From positions 1 to 64,000 of the forward strand of contig JAJIRX010000677.1 of NCBI GenBank assembly GCA_023853785.1: 64,000 nt of DNA. The letters are read 5' to 3'. The notes beneath the pieces are model-generated. The model did no database searches. It had not been told where the DNA came from and worked only from the letters and a program-made list of their open reading frames with translations. The DNA is from Psilocybe azurescens (Eukaryota > Basidiomycota > Agaricomycetes > Agaricales > Agrocybaceae). How positions within the stretch are numbered: position 1 is the stretch's first letter; every line of letters begins with the position of its first letter. This document shows, piece by piece, positions 50,655 through 63,755 of the stretch. A program made the position numbers and the translations under genes.

Positions 50655-53600
50655 ACTTTCTTTCCAAATAGAAATGTTATTTTGTTGTGATTACATCAAT
50701 TTTTTCACTCTTTCTATTGGCGAACCCTTGAAAAACGATACCTGAGTCCTGCTCGGTTCATTCCGGGTGCCAGTGTGTGAGTTACCCTGTGGCGTCCGAG
50801 TCATGAATTCTCGTACAGTGGGTTACCTCGTCCTAGTAGCTACGTCCAAGGTGAGTGTGGCCAGGCTGTATGTATATACTTACTCGAAACTTGAGCTGAT
50901 GATGATGATTGTCACAGGACCCTTGTCTCCGCGGCCATCAAGATATTCCAAGTGTTGCAATTGCGACTTTGACAAACATTCCAGCTGTCCAGTGTCCAGC
51001 TTCCACTCCGCACATAACATATCAATAGCTTGTGTTACAGCGCTCAGAACTCAGAACTCAGAGCAGTTCTCATTTCCGAGGATCGAGGATTGCGCCCTTA
51101 TCGTGTAGCTGGACATTCGGGTTTTGTCCGCGGTGTTGCTGCGTCTGCGTCTGCGTTCGTGTTCGTGTCTGACACGCCGATTCCGACCTGCCTGTGCATT
51201 TATATGCAGGTATAGATTGCCCGTTTTTACGGGGATATATAGTTTTGGACCTTGGAGATATACCTGTACCATCACAGCGAGCACCACAAGCCGCGAGCAC
51301 CACCGAGCATAGCGGGCCTGCCACTTACATGTATACGATTTTCAATTCGATGCACATGTACATGCGACACTTTGTTTTGTGTTTGTGTTTGTGTTTGTTC
51401 TACCAGACCAGCTAGGGACCACAAGCGACACAAGTACGACCGAGCCCAGCGGGCCTGCCGTCCATTCAATTTCGATGCGCATGTATGCGACGTTTATTCC
51501 CGTGATATCTTTTCAGTAAAGGTGAAATGAACGCCACTGAGTGCGGTCCTTGATCCTTTGATTTGATTCTGGGCCTTATAGATCTCCTAAGTACGACGGA
51601 ACCGTGATAGCTTAGCCGGTGGTCATGATACTTAGCTCTCAGGCTGGGCGCTCAATGTATGTTTCAACTTATAAGTAAGCATCCTGCTCATACTGATCAT
51701 TATCTTACATAGTTTCTAGCACGTCATAATTCAAGTCGGATGCATAGTGGTCCGACTTTTCTATGCTAATAAGCCTAATATACTGACTGATCATGATACA
51801 GATCTACCACCCAATTATCGGCATATTGACGGCGACATCACGCAGAATGCACAGGGTGCAGCGTGTAGAAACTTCACAGAACACAGTGAACACACAACGA
51901 AAAGGCACTAGAACATTGCAAACGGGGGCACGGCGCCTTCGACCTTGGCACCGAAGATGATGCTTGTCTTGTTCTTCCGAAGATGATGCCTGCAGCCTGC
52001 CATCTGTTATGATGGTTGTGTGGTTGGAGGTCTGTTTCTTCTCCATCTTCTCTTTTCTTTTTGGAATAGGTATTGTATTGCGATATTCGCTTCGGGTTTC
52101 GAGTTCATAACTCAGGTTTTCGTAACATGATGTTACACCACGGATACGAGATTGCACCCTCGCGAGAACTATTTTCGGTGTGACTACAGCCACACTCCGT
52201 TTTTATTTTTGCCTTTGTGAAAGGCCCACTGACGATGATGATGATATATATATGGATGCGCTGACTCGGACGTACTTTGTTCGCCTTTAGGAAATGTCTG
52301 AAACTATATCTCGGAGAGGAGACTCATGACTCGAACTTTAATGATAAGTAATAAGAATCAAGTGGGCGAGGGATAAAACTGTCTGTCCGTTCGAGTCCGT
52401 CCTGCTAGCCATGCGGTGAACTTGTTGCAGTTATTTTTCAGAATTCTTTCTGCGAGTGTGCGTTTCTCGGCTGTGTGTTCATATACCCATTTCACACGGA
52501 GTCGTGGTGTTGGTTCGGCCTTGACTTGGATCTTGACCTACTACAATCTGGGGCTCGAGATGCTATACGACCTGAAGCAGGCTACCGATCGCAGTTCAGT
52601 CCGCAATCGCAATCGCAATTGCAAGTCTCTTTTCATGTTCCTGAGATGTGAATTATCTTGAGCCGCTTCAATGTCGATATGTCGCAGGTTGTGTCAAACA
52701 GACTTTTCCGCTTATTTTACCAATCGCTTGGGTTGGTCAGTCAGTGGTCTATGTCCTTTCTTTATTGGCCAGGAACTGCACGAAGATTTGACTCGTGTAT
52801 CCTCTCCTATTGTACCCCTAAACCTTGGGGGTGTTATGATCGTATTCATTAACTTCTCTGTTATGATTTTGTTATGCTGTGCGCCAGCCAGTGCATGCGA
52901 GCGAGCGAGCTCAGCGTGGATGGTCGGTTGTTCGGCCCAGGTTTTCCTGGTTTGCGTTGTGAGTGATTCATTTCTTTTGTCGAATATCTCCATGAACATG
53001 AACACCGAGTTGCGACGGCTTAGTAATAAAGTTCAATTTGTTTTTAGTCGGCTTCCCAGTTGTAGAGCGAGCTTCTCAAGACAAGACAAAGTGACATCTG
53101 CTTCCATCGTACCATCTGTTTTCTAAATATACAATCGCATATCGCTTCAAATTGCTGGATAGGATATATCATAAGATTAAAGCAATAAAGCCTGTCAATC
53201 CTGCTGGTCTTTCAAACCTACTGTACGGCTCCATTTGTGGAGTCCGATAGGGCGCCTAAACAGTCAAAGCGTGTTCGTCGTTCCGAAAGACCGCCATCCC
53301 CTTGGTTTTACAGGCTTTTCCACTTTGCATGCATATTTCTGCAGATGCTGGCTCTGCTTCTGGGTAATAGGCAAATGTCTGCGGTCACTGGACCCGCTCT
53401 CGAGATGCGAACAGAAAGTTTCTTTGGCATATTTGAGTTATGGGGACATCTCGTTGGGCGAGGCAAGTCTTTGAGCTTGATAAATGATCCGAGTCCGCTG
53501 GCAAACGCACCGAACACATGCTGGCATGTACGCAAAAAAGAAGAAGAATGGCGGTATCGACTCGATCTTCAGCTCGATCTGTATGTCGTCTCAAATTGGA

Positions 53601-55143
53601 TCTACTGAACGCCATTAGGCAAAGTTCCCAATTTCAGTAATGAGCGGGCGGGCGGGGTTGACGTGCTCCCACTGCTCGATCCATGGCGGCCGATGCTTTT
53701 GTTGTTATTTTTGACCTGTTATTGGTTCTATTCAAACTTTTGAAATAGCTGGATACTTTGACTGAAGTTAAAGCCCATCGTGGTGATCTGTTCAGCTTTC
53801 TCCACTTGCGCCAAAATCAAGATACCGGTTTCGTATTTTTATCCGTCTAGAGCACCCCCGGGCCAACCGCCGCACTGGCAAATCATACGAACACTGACAT
53901 ACATACTGCATCCGACTAATCTAAATTGCACGCGTCCTTGTGCTCAAACGAGAATGAATGCTACGAATGACCTACAAATTGGCGCAGGAATTCATTGGTG
54001 CCCTCCCTACCTCAGCATTCTGAAATTTCTAGAAAATCTTCCGCAGAAGCTTGACTGTGACTCGGATAGCATTGAGCAGTAAGATTGATCAACTATTCGA
54101 AAGTCCGAAAGCCAGTAAAAATCGTGCTTTGATCTGGGTTAGCCTGGTTTGGCAGACGCGTTCAGTTATTTTAAAAATTATCAGCCCTAGCGAATAGAAG
54201 CATACCCCTGGCAGGCACTTACAGGCAGGAACTGACGTGCATGAAAAGATGAGCTGAGTCCCTGTAAAGGCCAATCAGTTTGCCTTTCAATCGACTGTGT
54301 AGGAGTTGTCTCAAGCCTGGTTCAGTTATTGTCTCGCTAACAATAAGCAGTCTGTCAAGAAGATACTGTAGGCTTTAGACGAATAATCTTTAAGACGGGC
54401 TTTACAATATTCCGAGTACAAACACCTTGGAAACCCAAATGAGTACCGCCGCTGACTTGTTCCATTTATTATGTGCAATATAGATATGAAATCTTAGTCT
54501 AAAAACTAAGCACCGTATTTAAATATCCACCGCGTCGGTGCTGGCACAAGCCATACGCTTTCAGTGGCAGATTTGCTCCACGAGTTGCCGCTTCTTGTGC
54601 AAGTCCCGCCGATCCGTTGAAATCTCCAAAATCCAGGCTTAACTCCTCAGGCAAATAGCATTAACCGCTTACCCCTGCCCACATTTTTATCCACTATTAG
54701 CCCACCATATGTATACCTTGAGGATTATAAATACTATTGACTTGGGTATTGACAACTGTGGCGCCCAGCTCTTTCACACAATCAATCTTTGATAGACGTA
54801 TTCTTTGAAGCATGATGAACGTGATCTCGCCCGCATTCCATGGCAGCTAGGGGTAAAGCAGAAATTTTCATTAAACAGGGTTTTGAACAGACTTTAAGCA
54901 AAATTCCAGCATACTTGAAAGCACTTTTGAGCGCAACTGGGGCTTGAGATGGACGCAGTAATAGCTTGGGTGATTGCCGAAAAATTTCCCATAAATAGTA
55001 ACCAGTGGTGCCAGAAGTCCTTTATGGACACCGGGACAAATCGTCGGTTCACGATGATGGTGGGATCGCGACGAACGTTGGAACTGAATCCTTTCCTTTT
55101 CCCCTATTTTATTGCTGTTGTCGAACTACGATTTGAGCGAAGA
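50655..55143. other. Long intergenic region with an imperfect local duplication
   Basis: About 4.5 kb with no recognisable gene. A 151-codon ATG frame at 52671-53126 and a 123-codon frame at 53237-53608 lack family features, splice extension or conserved motifs. Short microsatellites include (TTTGTG)n near 51373-51398 and (GAT/AT)n near 52232-52250. Confidence 0.45.
51284..51491. repeat. Imperfect direct repeat, two copies
   Basis: Copies at about 51284-51369 and 51418-51491 share ACCACAAGC, CGAGCNNAGCGGGCCTGCC, TTCNATTTCGATGC-like and CATGTATGCGAC-like blocks in the same order. The copy start points are about 134 bp apart. It looks like a local duplication that has since diverged; no coding function is seen. 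Confidence 0.55.
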
Positions 55144-56378
55144 ATGTCCAATACTCTGCTGAAATCCGTATGTAAAGCCATGGAGCGCATCGCTCCTCTC
55201 AGACTCTGCTGAAAAGTGGGACAATGTTAGACTAAGTCTTGCGCAAACTTTTATCTCGGCAGCTGACGCGCCAATTTACAGGTAGGATTGCTACTGGGTT
55301 CGTCGAGCTTCGCAAATACAGTGGCCTCTGCGGGTAGATAACAAAACTGCCCAATAGAGTCGCCAGTTGAGAAACAGGAACCTGGGAACGTACTTCTTAC
55401 CATTGAGTATGTGCTTTTCAGTATGCAACCTGCAAAGCGAGCTGAACACAACGGTTGTAGTTTAACTTCGGCCGTTCTAGCAGAAGCATTAACGAAGGAA
55501 ACTTCGGTCATTGTGTCTTATCATCCAACGATATTCAGCGGAATCAAATCCATGACGCTTTCGAACCCACTGCAGAAGTCGCTTCTTCAGTGTGCTGCGC
55601 AGGGCATATCAGTTTATTCTCCCCACACTTCGCTTGATTCTGTCTGGGGAGGTATTAACGACTGGCTGGCAGAAGGTTTGATGAAGGGAAAAGACGATGG
55701 CCAAATTCGCGCTCTGGTGGGTGAGAAGCTGAGCCCAGCTACCGGTGAAAGTGAAGGCGCAGAAGGGAGACTGGTCACGCTGAACGAACCGATCGGGATA
55801 GATGTTCTGGAAAAAGGATAAAGTCATACCTCAAACTCTCCCAAAGTTTGTTTTCTTCTTTTCAAATCTAAACCCTCGTGTGCTTATCGATACCACCTTT
55901 CTATACGCGTTCGCCCTGATCGTTGTTAGTTCAAGTTGGTTATCCTGCCAATGGACCATCTTCTTCAATAATACGTTCGATCGCCATCTGCGCTGGTTCT
56001 GGTGGTTCGATGCTGCTGGGCAAGGATGCGGATGTATATTTCACAGGAGAGATGTCGCATGTAAGAATTGCTGTCCCGTGCGCTAACCGCGAAGTAAACT
56101 CACGTCCATGACCACAGCACGAGGTCCTGGCTGCAGTAGCTGCTGGGAAGCACGTCATCCTTTGTAAGTGCTCACCTAAAACTTATGTCATTATTACTCG
56201 CTGATCATAGCTCCTGTTTTTCGAAGGTGGCCACACCAACACCGAACGGGGCTATCTTCCGATCCTTGCCGCCAAATTACAGGCCGAACTTCGAGCCAAC
56301 GAAGCCGGAGATCAAGGATTACAGGCTGTAAAAGTGATAGTCAGTCAACAGGATAAGCACCCTCTCGAGATTGTTTAG
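55144..56378 (+). CDS. NIF3: NIF3-family metal-binding protein (GTP cyclohydrolase I type 2-like)
   Basis: NIF3 proteins are conserved dinuclear-metal proteins of uncertain biochemical role. The start at 55144 gives MSNTLLKSVCKAMERIAPLR; then EKWDN joins across an intron (55226-55281) to VGLLLGSSSF, rebuilding the family's WDNVGLL signature. NVLLTID is followed by LTSAVLAEALTKETSVIVSY and HPTIF (metal-ligand His). CAAQGISVYSPHTSLDSVWG (further ligand) and NDWLAEGL are next. The C-terminal half has ICAGSGGSML, ADVYFTGEMSHHEVLAAVAA (ligand Glu/His), CGHTNTERGYLPILAAKLQA and the end VIVSQQDKHPLEIV. One extra base near 55203-55207 and one missing A at 55811-55815 break the frame. Otherwise the protein is complete from first to last conserved motif. 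Confidence 0.9.
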
Positions 56379-56520
56379 AACGAGCGTTCGAAATTGTATG
56401 TTCGTTTCTCCCGATAATTTGGTGCTCTCTCGGATAAGCCTAAGAGCTACCGAGGGGCCTGAACCCATCTACAGTCAGCCTTGAGCCTCAATCTCAGCAG
56501 TATCTAACCCTGAGTTTCCG
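56379..56520. other. Short spacer after NIF3
   Basis: No gene or motif is supported in this stretch. Confidence 0.3.
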
Positions 56521-57460
56521 AGAAATTCCTTATCGCAGGGCATGGGGTTGTTGGATAGCGTCTTCTGCGACGATGAAAAGACACATGAAGGTGTGTCCAG
56601 TACGACATCGCAGTCGACTATTTGCTACATGATCCGTCCCGTGCCATAGGCAGCAGTGCCACGGAGCTTGAAAACAACAAAGATGTCGCTGATAATAAAA
56701 CGTTTGCCATTTGTCGCCCAAAGAGTACGACGGTCCCATCAAATCAAAACGACCTGGTTTAATCGTTCCTCCTCGGCCGACATCGATATTGAAGTGTGGA
56801 TGCACGCATCAAACCCGAAATCTCTGTCGGGTCTCCTGGTCGTCTCGTTGACGCTGACATGGTTGTTCATGAAAAGAAGTTGCAATGGGGATATATGTCT
56901 CATCGTGCCGGCAGAAAATCCGATTTAACCACAGGAAAATTTTCGGGAGAGCACGAAGCCCTTGGACATGAAGGAAAATTCACCCACGTCTTTCATCGAT
57001 TCTTTATTTATTTCACCGACAATTGTTTTTTTTGGAAAGACCTGTTGCTTCGTTGAATGTAAAGCGGCGAGAATGAAATTCCCAGGAGTCTGGCGCAGTG
57101 GGAAGAGAATTGGTGGAAAGAGGAGCAAGAACGGAACGGGAGCGTCGACGACGTAGACCATTCATCATGTGTCCCACCACTCATGAATGGGTTCTCAGCA
57201 AGATATTCCATGCGAGGGTAAGAGCGAGGAAGAACCTTGAGGACATCAACAGCATGAAATGGCCCGTAGCTTCCTTTCGACCTTGCTGGCTTACTCACGC
57301 TCCAACAACTATACCGTAAGCTAGCAGAGAAGGTGGCGCGTATCCGCACCTTCAGAATGAGATGTACCACACAGTTCTTTTCGTACACCGGTTCGGAGAA
57401 GAGCGAAGGACTGGTATTGTACGCACTTGGTGGTTTCAAGTCTCGATGGACCTGGTAGCT
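56521..57460 (+). other. Unresolved coding-like region, unknown protein
   Basis: Several plus-strand segments look coding but lie in different frames. ATELENNKDVADNKTFAICR lies at about 56665-56725, SLAQWEENWWKEEQERNGSV from about 57090, and EWVLSKIFHARVRARKNLED from about 57187. LPFDLAGLLTLQQLYRKLAE with KVARIRTF lies at about 57267-57355. The charged helix and the Leu-rich helix suggest a real eukaryotic protein. With the density of base-count errors seen elsewhere, a broken gene is more likely than four chance segments, but I could not assemble it and recognise no family. Confidence 0.3.
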
Positions 57461-59456
57461 CAACTCGTGGACTGGTTAGCCTGAACCACGCTGACACTCC
57501 CGCTCGTTGTTACTCCATGATTGGCGACAAGAAAAGATGATTCCAATCAGCTCCAGTAAGGCGCCCCAGGTGAGAGCAAATATATCTTATCCTAGATGGA
57601 AGAGCCTAGCGGCAGGAGTTATCGGAGAAATAATCATCAGCTCTTGATTGCGATGGGGTCGTGGAACAAAGATGCGGTGAAGGGGAACCTAGAATACGCA
57701 TACATGGAAGGGAATTCAGATTGTCGGGCTTCGTTGTCACTGTCCTGTCGATACCAGAATAGCGGTAACTCCCGACATGCTTTCACTTTGCGAGCGATAA
57801 GACAGCCAAGAATGATTAGTGATAATGACAAAGTCGAAGGACAGGCGACGCTGTATACCTCGTCCTCGGAACCCAACTGAAATTTGGAAGTGCTATAGCC
57901 TTGCTGATAGAGATAGCACGGTGTGCCTGCTAGGACGAAGGTATTCTGGACATTGTGTAGAGGACCAGAAGCATAGTGCACACTGCTTCGTCGTCGGGAG
58001 AAAGAGTTTCATCATCACCGTTAAGATTCCAGAACAGCAGAAGCATGACGAGAAGGTGAAGATGCCTCCTACGTCTTGGGCGTCGAGTGAAAACGAGGCA
58101 GGCGCCAACAAAGATTATGGCCGAAGCCGAGACGCAATAATGATACGCAAAATCCGAGACTTGCGGTGACAAGGTAAGAAGGAAAGCCAAGAGATTGTTG
58201 GAGGATCAAAGACGACTATATCCACTGTCCAGGCCCGCGTCATATTACGGCTACACTCATGGACGTTCCTACTTATAAATAAATGGCTTTCCGAATTGAC
58301 ATTTCGGGACTGCAAAGGAGTAGTTAAGATTAGATCTCAATCAGGCGAAACCGTAGGCTGGTGGGATACTTAATAAAGGGTTTGGGGATGGTACGGATGG
58401 TACATACCAGTATTATATGTACATGATTCATCTGGAATTTCTAGTACTGAAAGGGAATTTGATTAACGACCTGAATCAAGCAATGGACGGACGGACCAGG
58501 ACGGACCCCTTGTGGACTCAGTGAAAAAAGCCAGACCTTGCAAGCTTGTCATGAGCGCTTTGCCTCCTTTTGGCATGTACTTTTAGCTTATCTCCTTTGT
58601 GACGGTTGGTTAAAATGGGTAAGGATGATGATCAAGAGAGGCTCACACTTTGACATTCAACAGCATAAGTATGGTAAAGAGAAGAGCTTCGGACCGGACA
58701 TTCCAGACCTCAAGAGTCCTCCATATCACGGCTGTATTCGGAATTTGGTAAACAGAGACTGGAGTGGGCACCAGAGTCCACGCTGTTACTCGGACTCGTC
58801 GCCCACCTGCTCCCGGTACGCTCGAGTAAAGCCGGCGCTGGTTGCCAACGTTTTGTTACGTTCAAGCTCCATGCTCCAACGTCGTCGACGCCAGGTTAAA
58901 CTATTCTGTCAATGAGACAACAATAAAATCTCAGTGTTGTCGGATATGGGCGCCCGCATTCCGACCAGAGGCAAATATAAGCCAAGGAAATATGACGATT
59001 GATTACAGATAGTAGGTCCGGAGCAAATTGTAAGTCCAATCGCCTTTAGTTAGCGCGAGGGACCAAAGGACCAGAGGACCAAGATCGGTTCAGTTCACAT
59101 TGTCGTCAGATTCTCGCTAGTATTTGCAGAAAACGATTGACCGTGAAGTAATGTGGCAGTGGAACAAGTTCAAGGTCCTGTTCGTATGTATAGTATGCAA
59201 ATTGAAAAACTCGCTAAAGTTTGGCTAATCTCGGTCACGTGAGATGATTGTACGCGTTCGGAATCCCCGTTGAATTCGAACAAGCGACACCTTGAACTTG
59301 AACGACGACGAGCGATAACGTCTTTACCCTCGAAAACCACTAATTCTGAATCCATTATACCTTACGATATCCAAAGGACGGAATTGCACGTCACATTTCC
59401 GATCTGTCCTTCCGCAATCACTCAAACAACAAAGAGGGCACCATTCCAAATTTACA
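57461..59456. other. Intergenic, nothing identified
   Basis: About 2 kb upstream of the TPX2-like gene. Frames of 100-125 codons on both strands (for example 57637-57981 minus, 58538-58915 plus) start without ATG or show no family features. Confidence 0.4.
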
Positions 59457-61919
59457 ATGCCACAGCACTGCTCTGGTGATGAACTCAGTATGAGGCATCT
59501 CCCCGATATTTCGGACACCTCCTTCTCTTTCCAGATACCTGGATCAGCGCCCTACGATAATCTTCTCGCAGAAGACGACAAGGACTTCTTTCGGGGTGTT
59601 GATGTATCAGAAATATCACCTAATCCACCGCTCACACACAGCGCAAACGAACCATTGACGATCAGCCAACTCACACCCAGACCCACCGTCGAGAAACGGG
59701 CGCTTCACAATCAGAAAAGACTTCCCCCTTCATCTCCGACGTCGTCGTACCCTCAGCAGAATGGCGATTACCCAATTCCAGACACGAAATCACAGAAGCC
59801 GATCACCCGCGCCCAACATCCAGAAGGGGGCAAGCTCACTCGCAGGAAGAGTGTAGCCCAACCGAGGCCGAGGCTAGTCACGCCGTCTATGAATCTTCCC
59901 CACCTTTCTTCCGTTGAACGGTCACCCATCGGTGCACGTTTCGAGGCCATGAAAGCGGAGGTAGATCTTCTGGCGGAACATCTACCCGTTCCACCATCAA
60001 GTGCAGACAAGAAACTTGATAATGCAGGGGGCTCCAATGCCGAATGGAACTAGGACATATCTTGAGAAAAAGAAAGCGTATCTTTACGAAGAAGAAGAGA
60101 CACGGGAGAAACATTTGCGGACCAAACACGTATGTCATCTCTGCTTCTTTCCTGATCCTGATCGTCTCCGTACCTGAGTTGCTTACTGATTGACATCACG
60201 TACGTTTCGCGCAATAGCACCTTTATGAGGGCGAGATAATCAAGAGGAAGATCATAAACAAAGCTACCGAGAAAAACATTCGTGTGCCGGCTGTCAATTC
60301 ATCGATGAATATGAACACGGTTTTCTCACCGCCTGAACCATCCAGCCTATCCAAAGACCCCAATGGGGAAGATCAATCAATGGCCGACACAACTATTTCC
60401 TCTACGAGCCCAGACGGAGGTGTCGCAGCACGCCTAGTACAGTATAGCCAGAAGCTTATCAACTCCTTCGGGTACATTCTTTCGACACCTAATTTGCAAG
60501 AATATAACAATGACGACATTCCTTTTTGTTATTCTAGCCAACTCAATTCCGATGGCATTACAAACGTGAACGTGCATCACGGCAAGCAGGCCAGCTTACC
60601 CTGGGATCCCGAGGCAGGGACCAACGAAAACGAAAGCTTTGCGCACCCACAGAATAACAATATCAGCGACCAGCCTTTGACGCTGTCACAGCTCTCTCCA
60701 CGAAAGAGGTCTGTCCGCCCGCCGACTCCCACCCCACCGGTTAGCGTACCGACGTCGCCCCTGCGGTCGTCTAGCAAGAGGCCGGCGCCTTCTGAGGAAT
60801 CTGAAATCCAACGCAAAAAAGTAAAACCGATGCATTAGCCGCGGGTGGAGAGCCTAGTGCGTCTCAGAGCTCGGAAATGAAGACGAATGCGAAACTAGAC
60901 CACGTCCCGACACAAAGGCACTCCTATTTCTGCAGTCTCCGGTCCTTCCAGACGAAAGCCAGCCGCTAAAATCGACAGAGGAATTAGCAAGACAAAGGCG
61001 ATTAATGAAAAGCTAAATACCCGACGAGCACCGGCCTTCAAACCAAGAAGCACTGAAACGTTAACAGGCGACGGCGTTTGCCATGCATTGCAATCGAAAC
61101 CCATTATCTCGACCTCAACTTCGACGTCAAGTTCGTCTACCAGTACGTTACAAATTTCTCGGCAACGTACCAGTAATGATACGATCGAACCGGTCAATTC
61201 CTTATCGCTCAAAGGAAAAAGGAAAATGTCGTCGTCTTCAGGGAATAGATTGACTACCAAGCCTGTACGTCTAATTTTTCTTTCTTTTTCCTGTCATTTG
61301 TTTCTTTGCGTGCAGGCAGAGAGGCAGGGCGAGCATGTCGCAGATCGCATGCTTCTGCTCCTTTTGTATAACGAACCTGATAAAAATCTAGGAATTTTAC
61401 ATTCCGAATATTCCGTTGCACACAACGAAGCCGGTGGAGTTTCATTTGAGCACAGATGCACGGGCACGCTCCATGACGCGCAAGGATCTTGGTGATAAAG
61501 ACGCGAGCAGCTCACAATCGCAATCGCAATCGAGCTCGCGCTCACATTCTCGTTCGCAAAGGGAAAGGTCGGAAAGGAAACAGCACGCACCCATCCCTGA
61601 CTTCAAGGCTCTGCACGCTGCACAAGAAGCCAAACTGGCGCTTCGGAAGGAGAACATTCATCCCACTGTACCGCTGCCAATCAAGTGGGAAACAGATCAC
61701 CGGGCAAAAGAGCGGCAAAAGTTTGATGAGATGGTGAGGGAAAAGGAACGCGAACAGGAACGACTCGTGGAAGAGAGAAGGAGGGAGCGAGAAGAGCAGG
61801 AGGAGCGAGAACTTCGAGAGTTACGGAAGAAAGCTGTACCCAAGGCTCACGAGGTTCCAGAATGGTACAAAGAAGCGCCAAAGAAAAAGGATAAAACAAT
61901 CGGTCCTATCAGCAGGTGA
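59457..61919 (+). CDS. TPX2-domain microtubule-associated protein
   Basis: TPX2-type proteins bind microtubules and help spindle assembly; fungal members are divergent. The ATG at 59457 or the in-frame ATG at 59490 (MRHLPDISDTSFSFQIPGSA) starts a long Ser/Pro-rich disordered region. It contains two repeats of NEPLTISQLTPR / DQPLTLSQLSPR, a striking internal motif. A helical part (YLEKKKAYLYEEEETREKHL, then HLYEGEIIKRKIINKATEKN) follows. The C-terminal domain is TKPVEFHLSTDARARSM, then HAPIPDFKALHAAQEAKLAL, RKENIHPTVPLPIKWETDHR and a charged coiled coil ending EVPEWYKEAPKKKDKTIGPI. This is the TPX2 signature. Introns lie at 60130 onward and 61265-61314. At least three base-count errors occur, for example an extra G at 60027-60031 and one near 60820. 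Confidence 0.8.
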
Positions 61920-63755
61920 AGGAGGGGGTCAGAAGGAGGAAAGTGAAAGCTTAACGCGTGTTCAAGGATACCCGTATGTGTGTGTATACGCCCCCCACAC
62001 CCGCGCGCGTGCGCTATGTATGTATAACTATGCATGTATGTATGTGATTATTTTGGGTTTAATCAAGAATCTGTCATTTTTACAAACGAAGCTTCCAAGC
62101 ACTTACGCATTAAATATCCAGGCATCGAGGCATGGGAAGTTCCTTGCTTTGTTTCTTCGGCTAGCGAAAACGCTTTTCTCTCTATGAGCACGAGTGAGCA
62201 CGTCGCTCACACGACCCTCGTGAACATAAAAGTTCTTTTGTATTTCCGCAAACCCCGACCACAGTGAAGCACCAACGGCACGCCGCGTCTCAGAGACTAG
62301 TCATACTTGGGCAAAGAAACGCCCCGGGCAACCCGGAAATGTGGGCACTGGGACATTTACACGACACACCGCGGTTGCCACTATATCCCACTATAGTACC
62401 AAGAAATTGCCCAATTGGACTTTAATTGCTTTCATGTGTATCCAGATCTACTCCTCCCTTACTTTTTCTTGGCCGCAGGGCGTTATGTAAATGTATTAGG
62501 TTCGAGGCGCGTCTAGTATCTACACGGTCTCTCTTTTCTTGATCGAAGTTATCACAGTCAGATGCCACAGCCAAAAACACATACACGTACACAGTACTCT
62601 ATACATTGCGGACCCCAATTGTTCAAACTCAGGGCATAATTGACCTACAGTGCCGTCAGATTGCCGCCCTGTCGATGTATCATTGTATGTACGTATGTCG
62701 CTGTAAAAGAATTTGAATGATTCAACCGAGAGGCCATTTATCTTAATTGCACAGGTACTATGTATGTATTGTCAATGCACCCATATCTCACGGCCTCCCC
62801 ACAATATCGTATGACCCTGTATTTTCTCCAGGTTTGCGCCCAATATCCACTGGGTCAAAGATACTGGAAGGGCTAGGCAATGGTATATAATAGCTGTGAA
62901 AGTAATACCTCAAAGGAATTGGCCATTCAGTTGCAATCTTAATTGGACTATCAATTCGGGTAAATTTATCTAAACATGCGCCCCATTAGCGTTGGCGTCA
63001 TTGGGACCTGTTTGAGATCGAAACTCGGAGTTGGGAGGCCTTCTTTTTCACGATCGACATGACGGATTTTTGGACAGGTAAGTTTTGACAAGAGTAACGT
63101 AATCTGGATGGTCCCTTGAAGTTGTATATTTTTTATTTGCCCAATTCAACACGCGGGGAGACGACATGATGCGTGGGGTTGAGTTTTTGGACGCCAACAG
63201 CCAGCTTGTCAAGCTCTACAGATCAACGTGTCTTGTTCCTATGACTAACCGCGTTTTTTTCCTATGCACGGGGCCGCAGCACCGGGATCCTATAAAAGAT
63301 GTAGGATCTGTGGTTTGGAGGTCTAACCGCATAAGGCAGTGAAAGAAGGATCGAGTTGAGCTGGCTCGAAAGGACGATAGACCGGTTCACTTAGTTCCTG
63401 ATTGGGCCTAGTGAATTCAAACGCAAGCGATGAGCTTAATCCGGTCAGAGGGCATCGCAACTGATTTGAGATTTGTGGACTTGTCTCTTTTCGCGATTAA
63501 ACGAGTACATCCCAATTCGTTTGTCATATCAACGGATAGAACGGAACCCACGGGACCTTGCGCGGACTCGACGCCACAAAAGCCATCCTGGCCTTCGAAA
63601 CAGCCATGGCCAATTCCGATTTCAATCATTCTCGAAATCCATAAAAGGCTGCCAATTTTTCACTCCCATCTCCCTCATCCCCAACACCTCATTCGCATTC
63701 AGCTAAACCAAAGCTACCAAGCACCCAACCAACCCAACCAGCTATCTAATTCACA
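61920..63755. promoter_or_regulatory. Intergenic; promoter of the small Cys-rich gene at its end
   Basis: No gene is supported. A (TGTA/TG)n-rich patch lies at 61974-62045. TATA-like boxes are at 63291-63296 (TATAAA) and 63641-63647 (ATAAAAG), the latter about 110 bp before the ATG at 63756. A CT/CAA-rich leader (63660-63755) directly precedes the start codon, typical of a strongly expressed fungal gene. Confidence 0.5.

Noticed and set aside
52671..53126. 151-codon plus-strand ATG frame
   Set aside because: No signal peptide, domain or splice extension; it lies in a long gene-free stretch where frames of this length can occur by chance.
53237..53320. RVRRSERPPSPW resembling a copia-type linker
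   Set aside because: Too short and isolated; no neighbouring integrase or reverse-transcriptase sequence.
55226..55231. Apparent G-to-R change in the NIF3 WDNVGL motif
   Set aside because: The VRL reading comes from intron sequence; the spliced reading restores VGLL from the exon starting at 55282.
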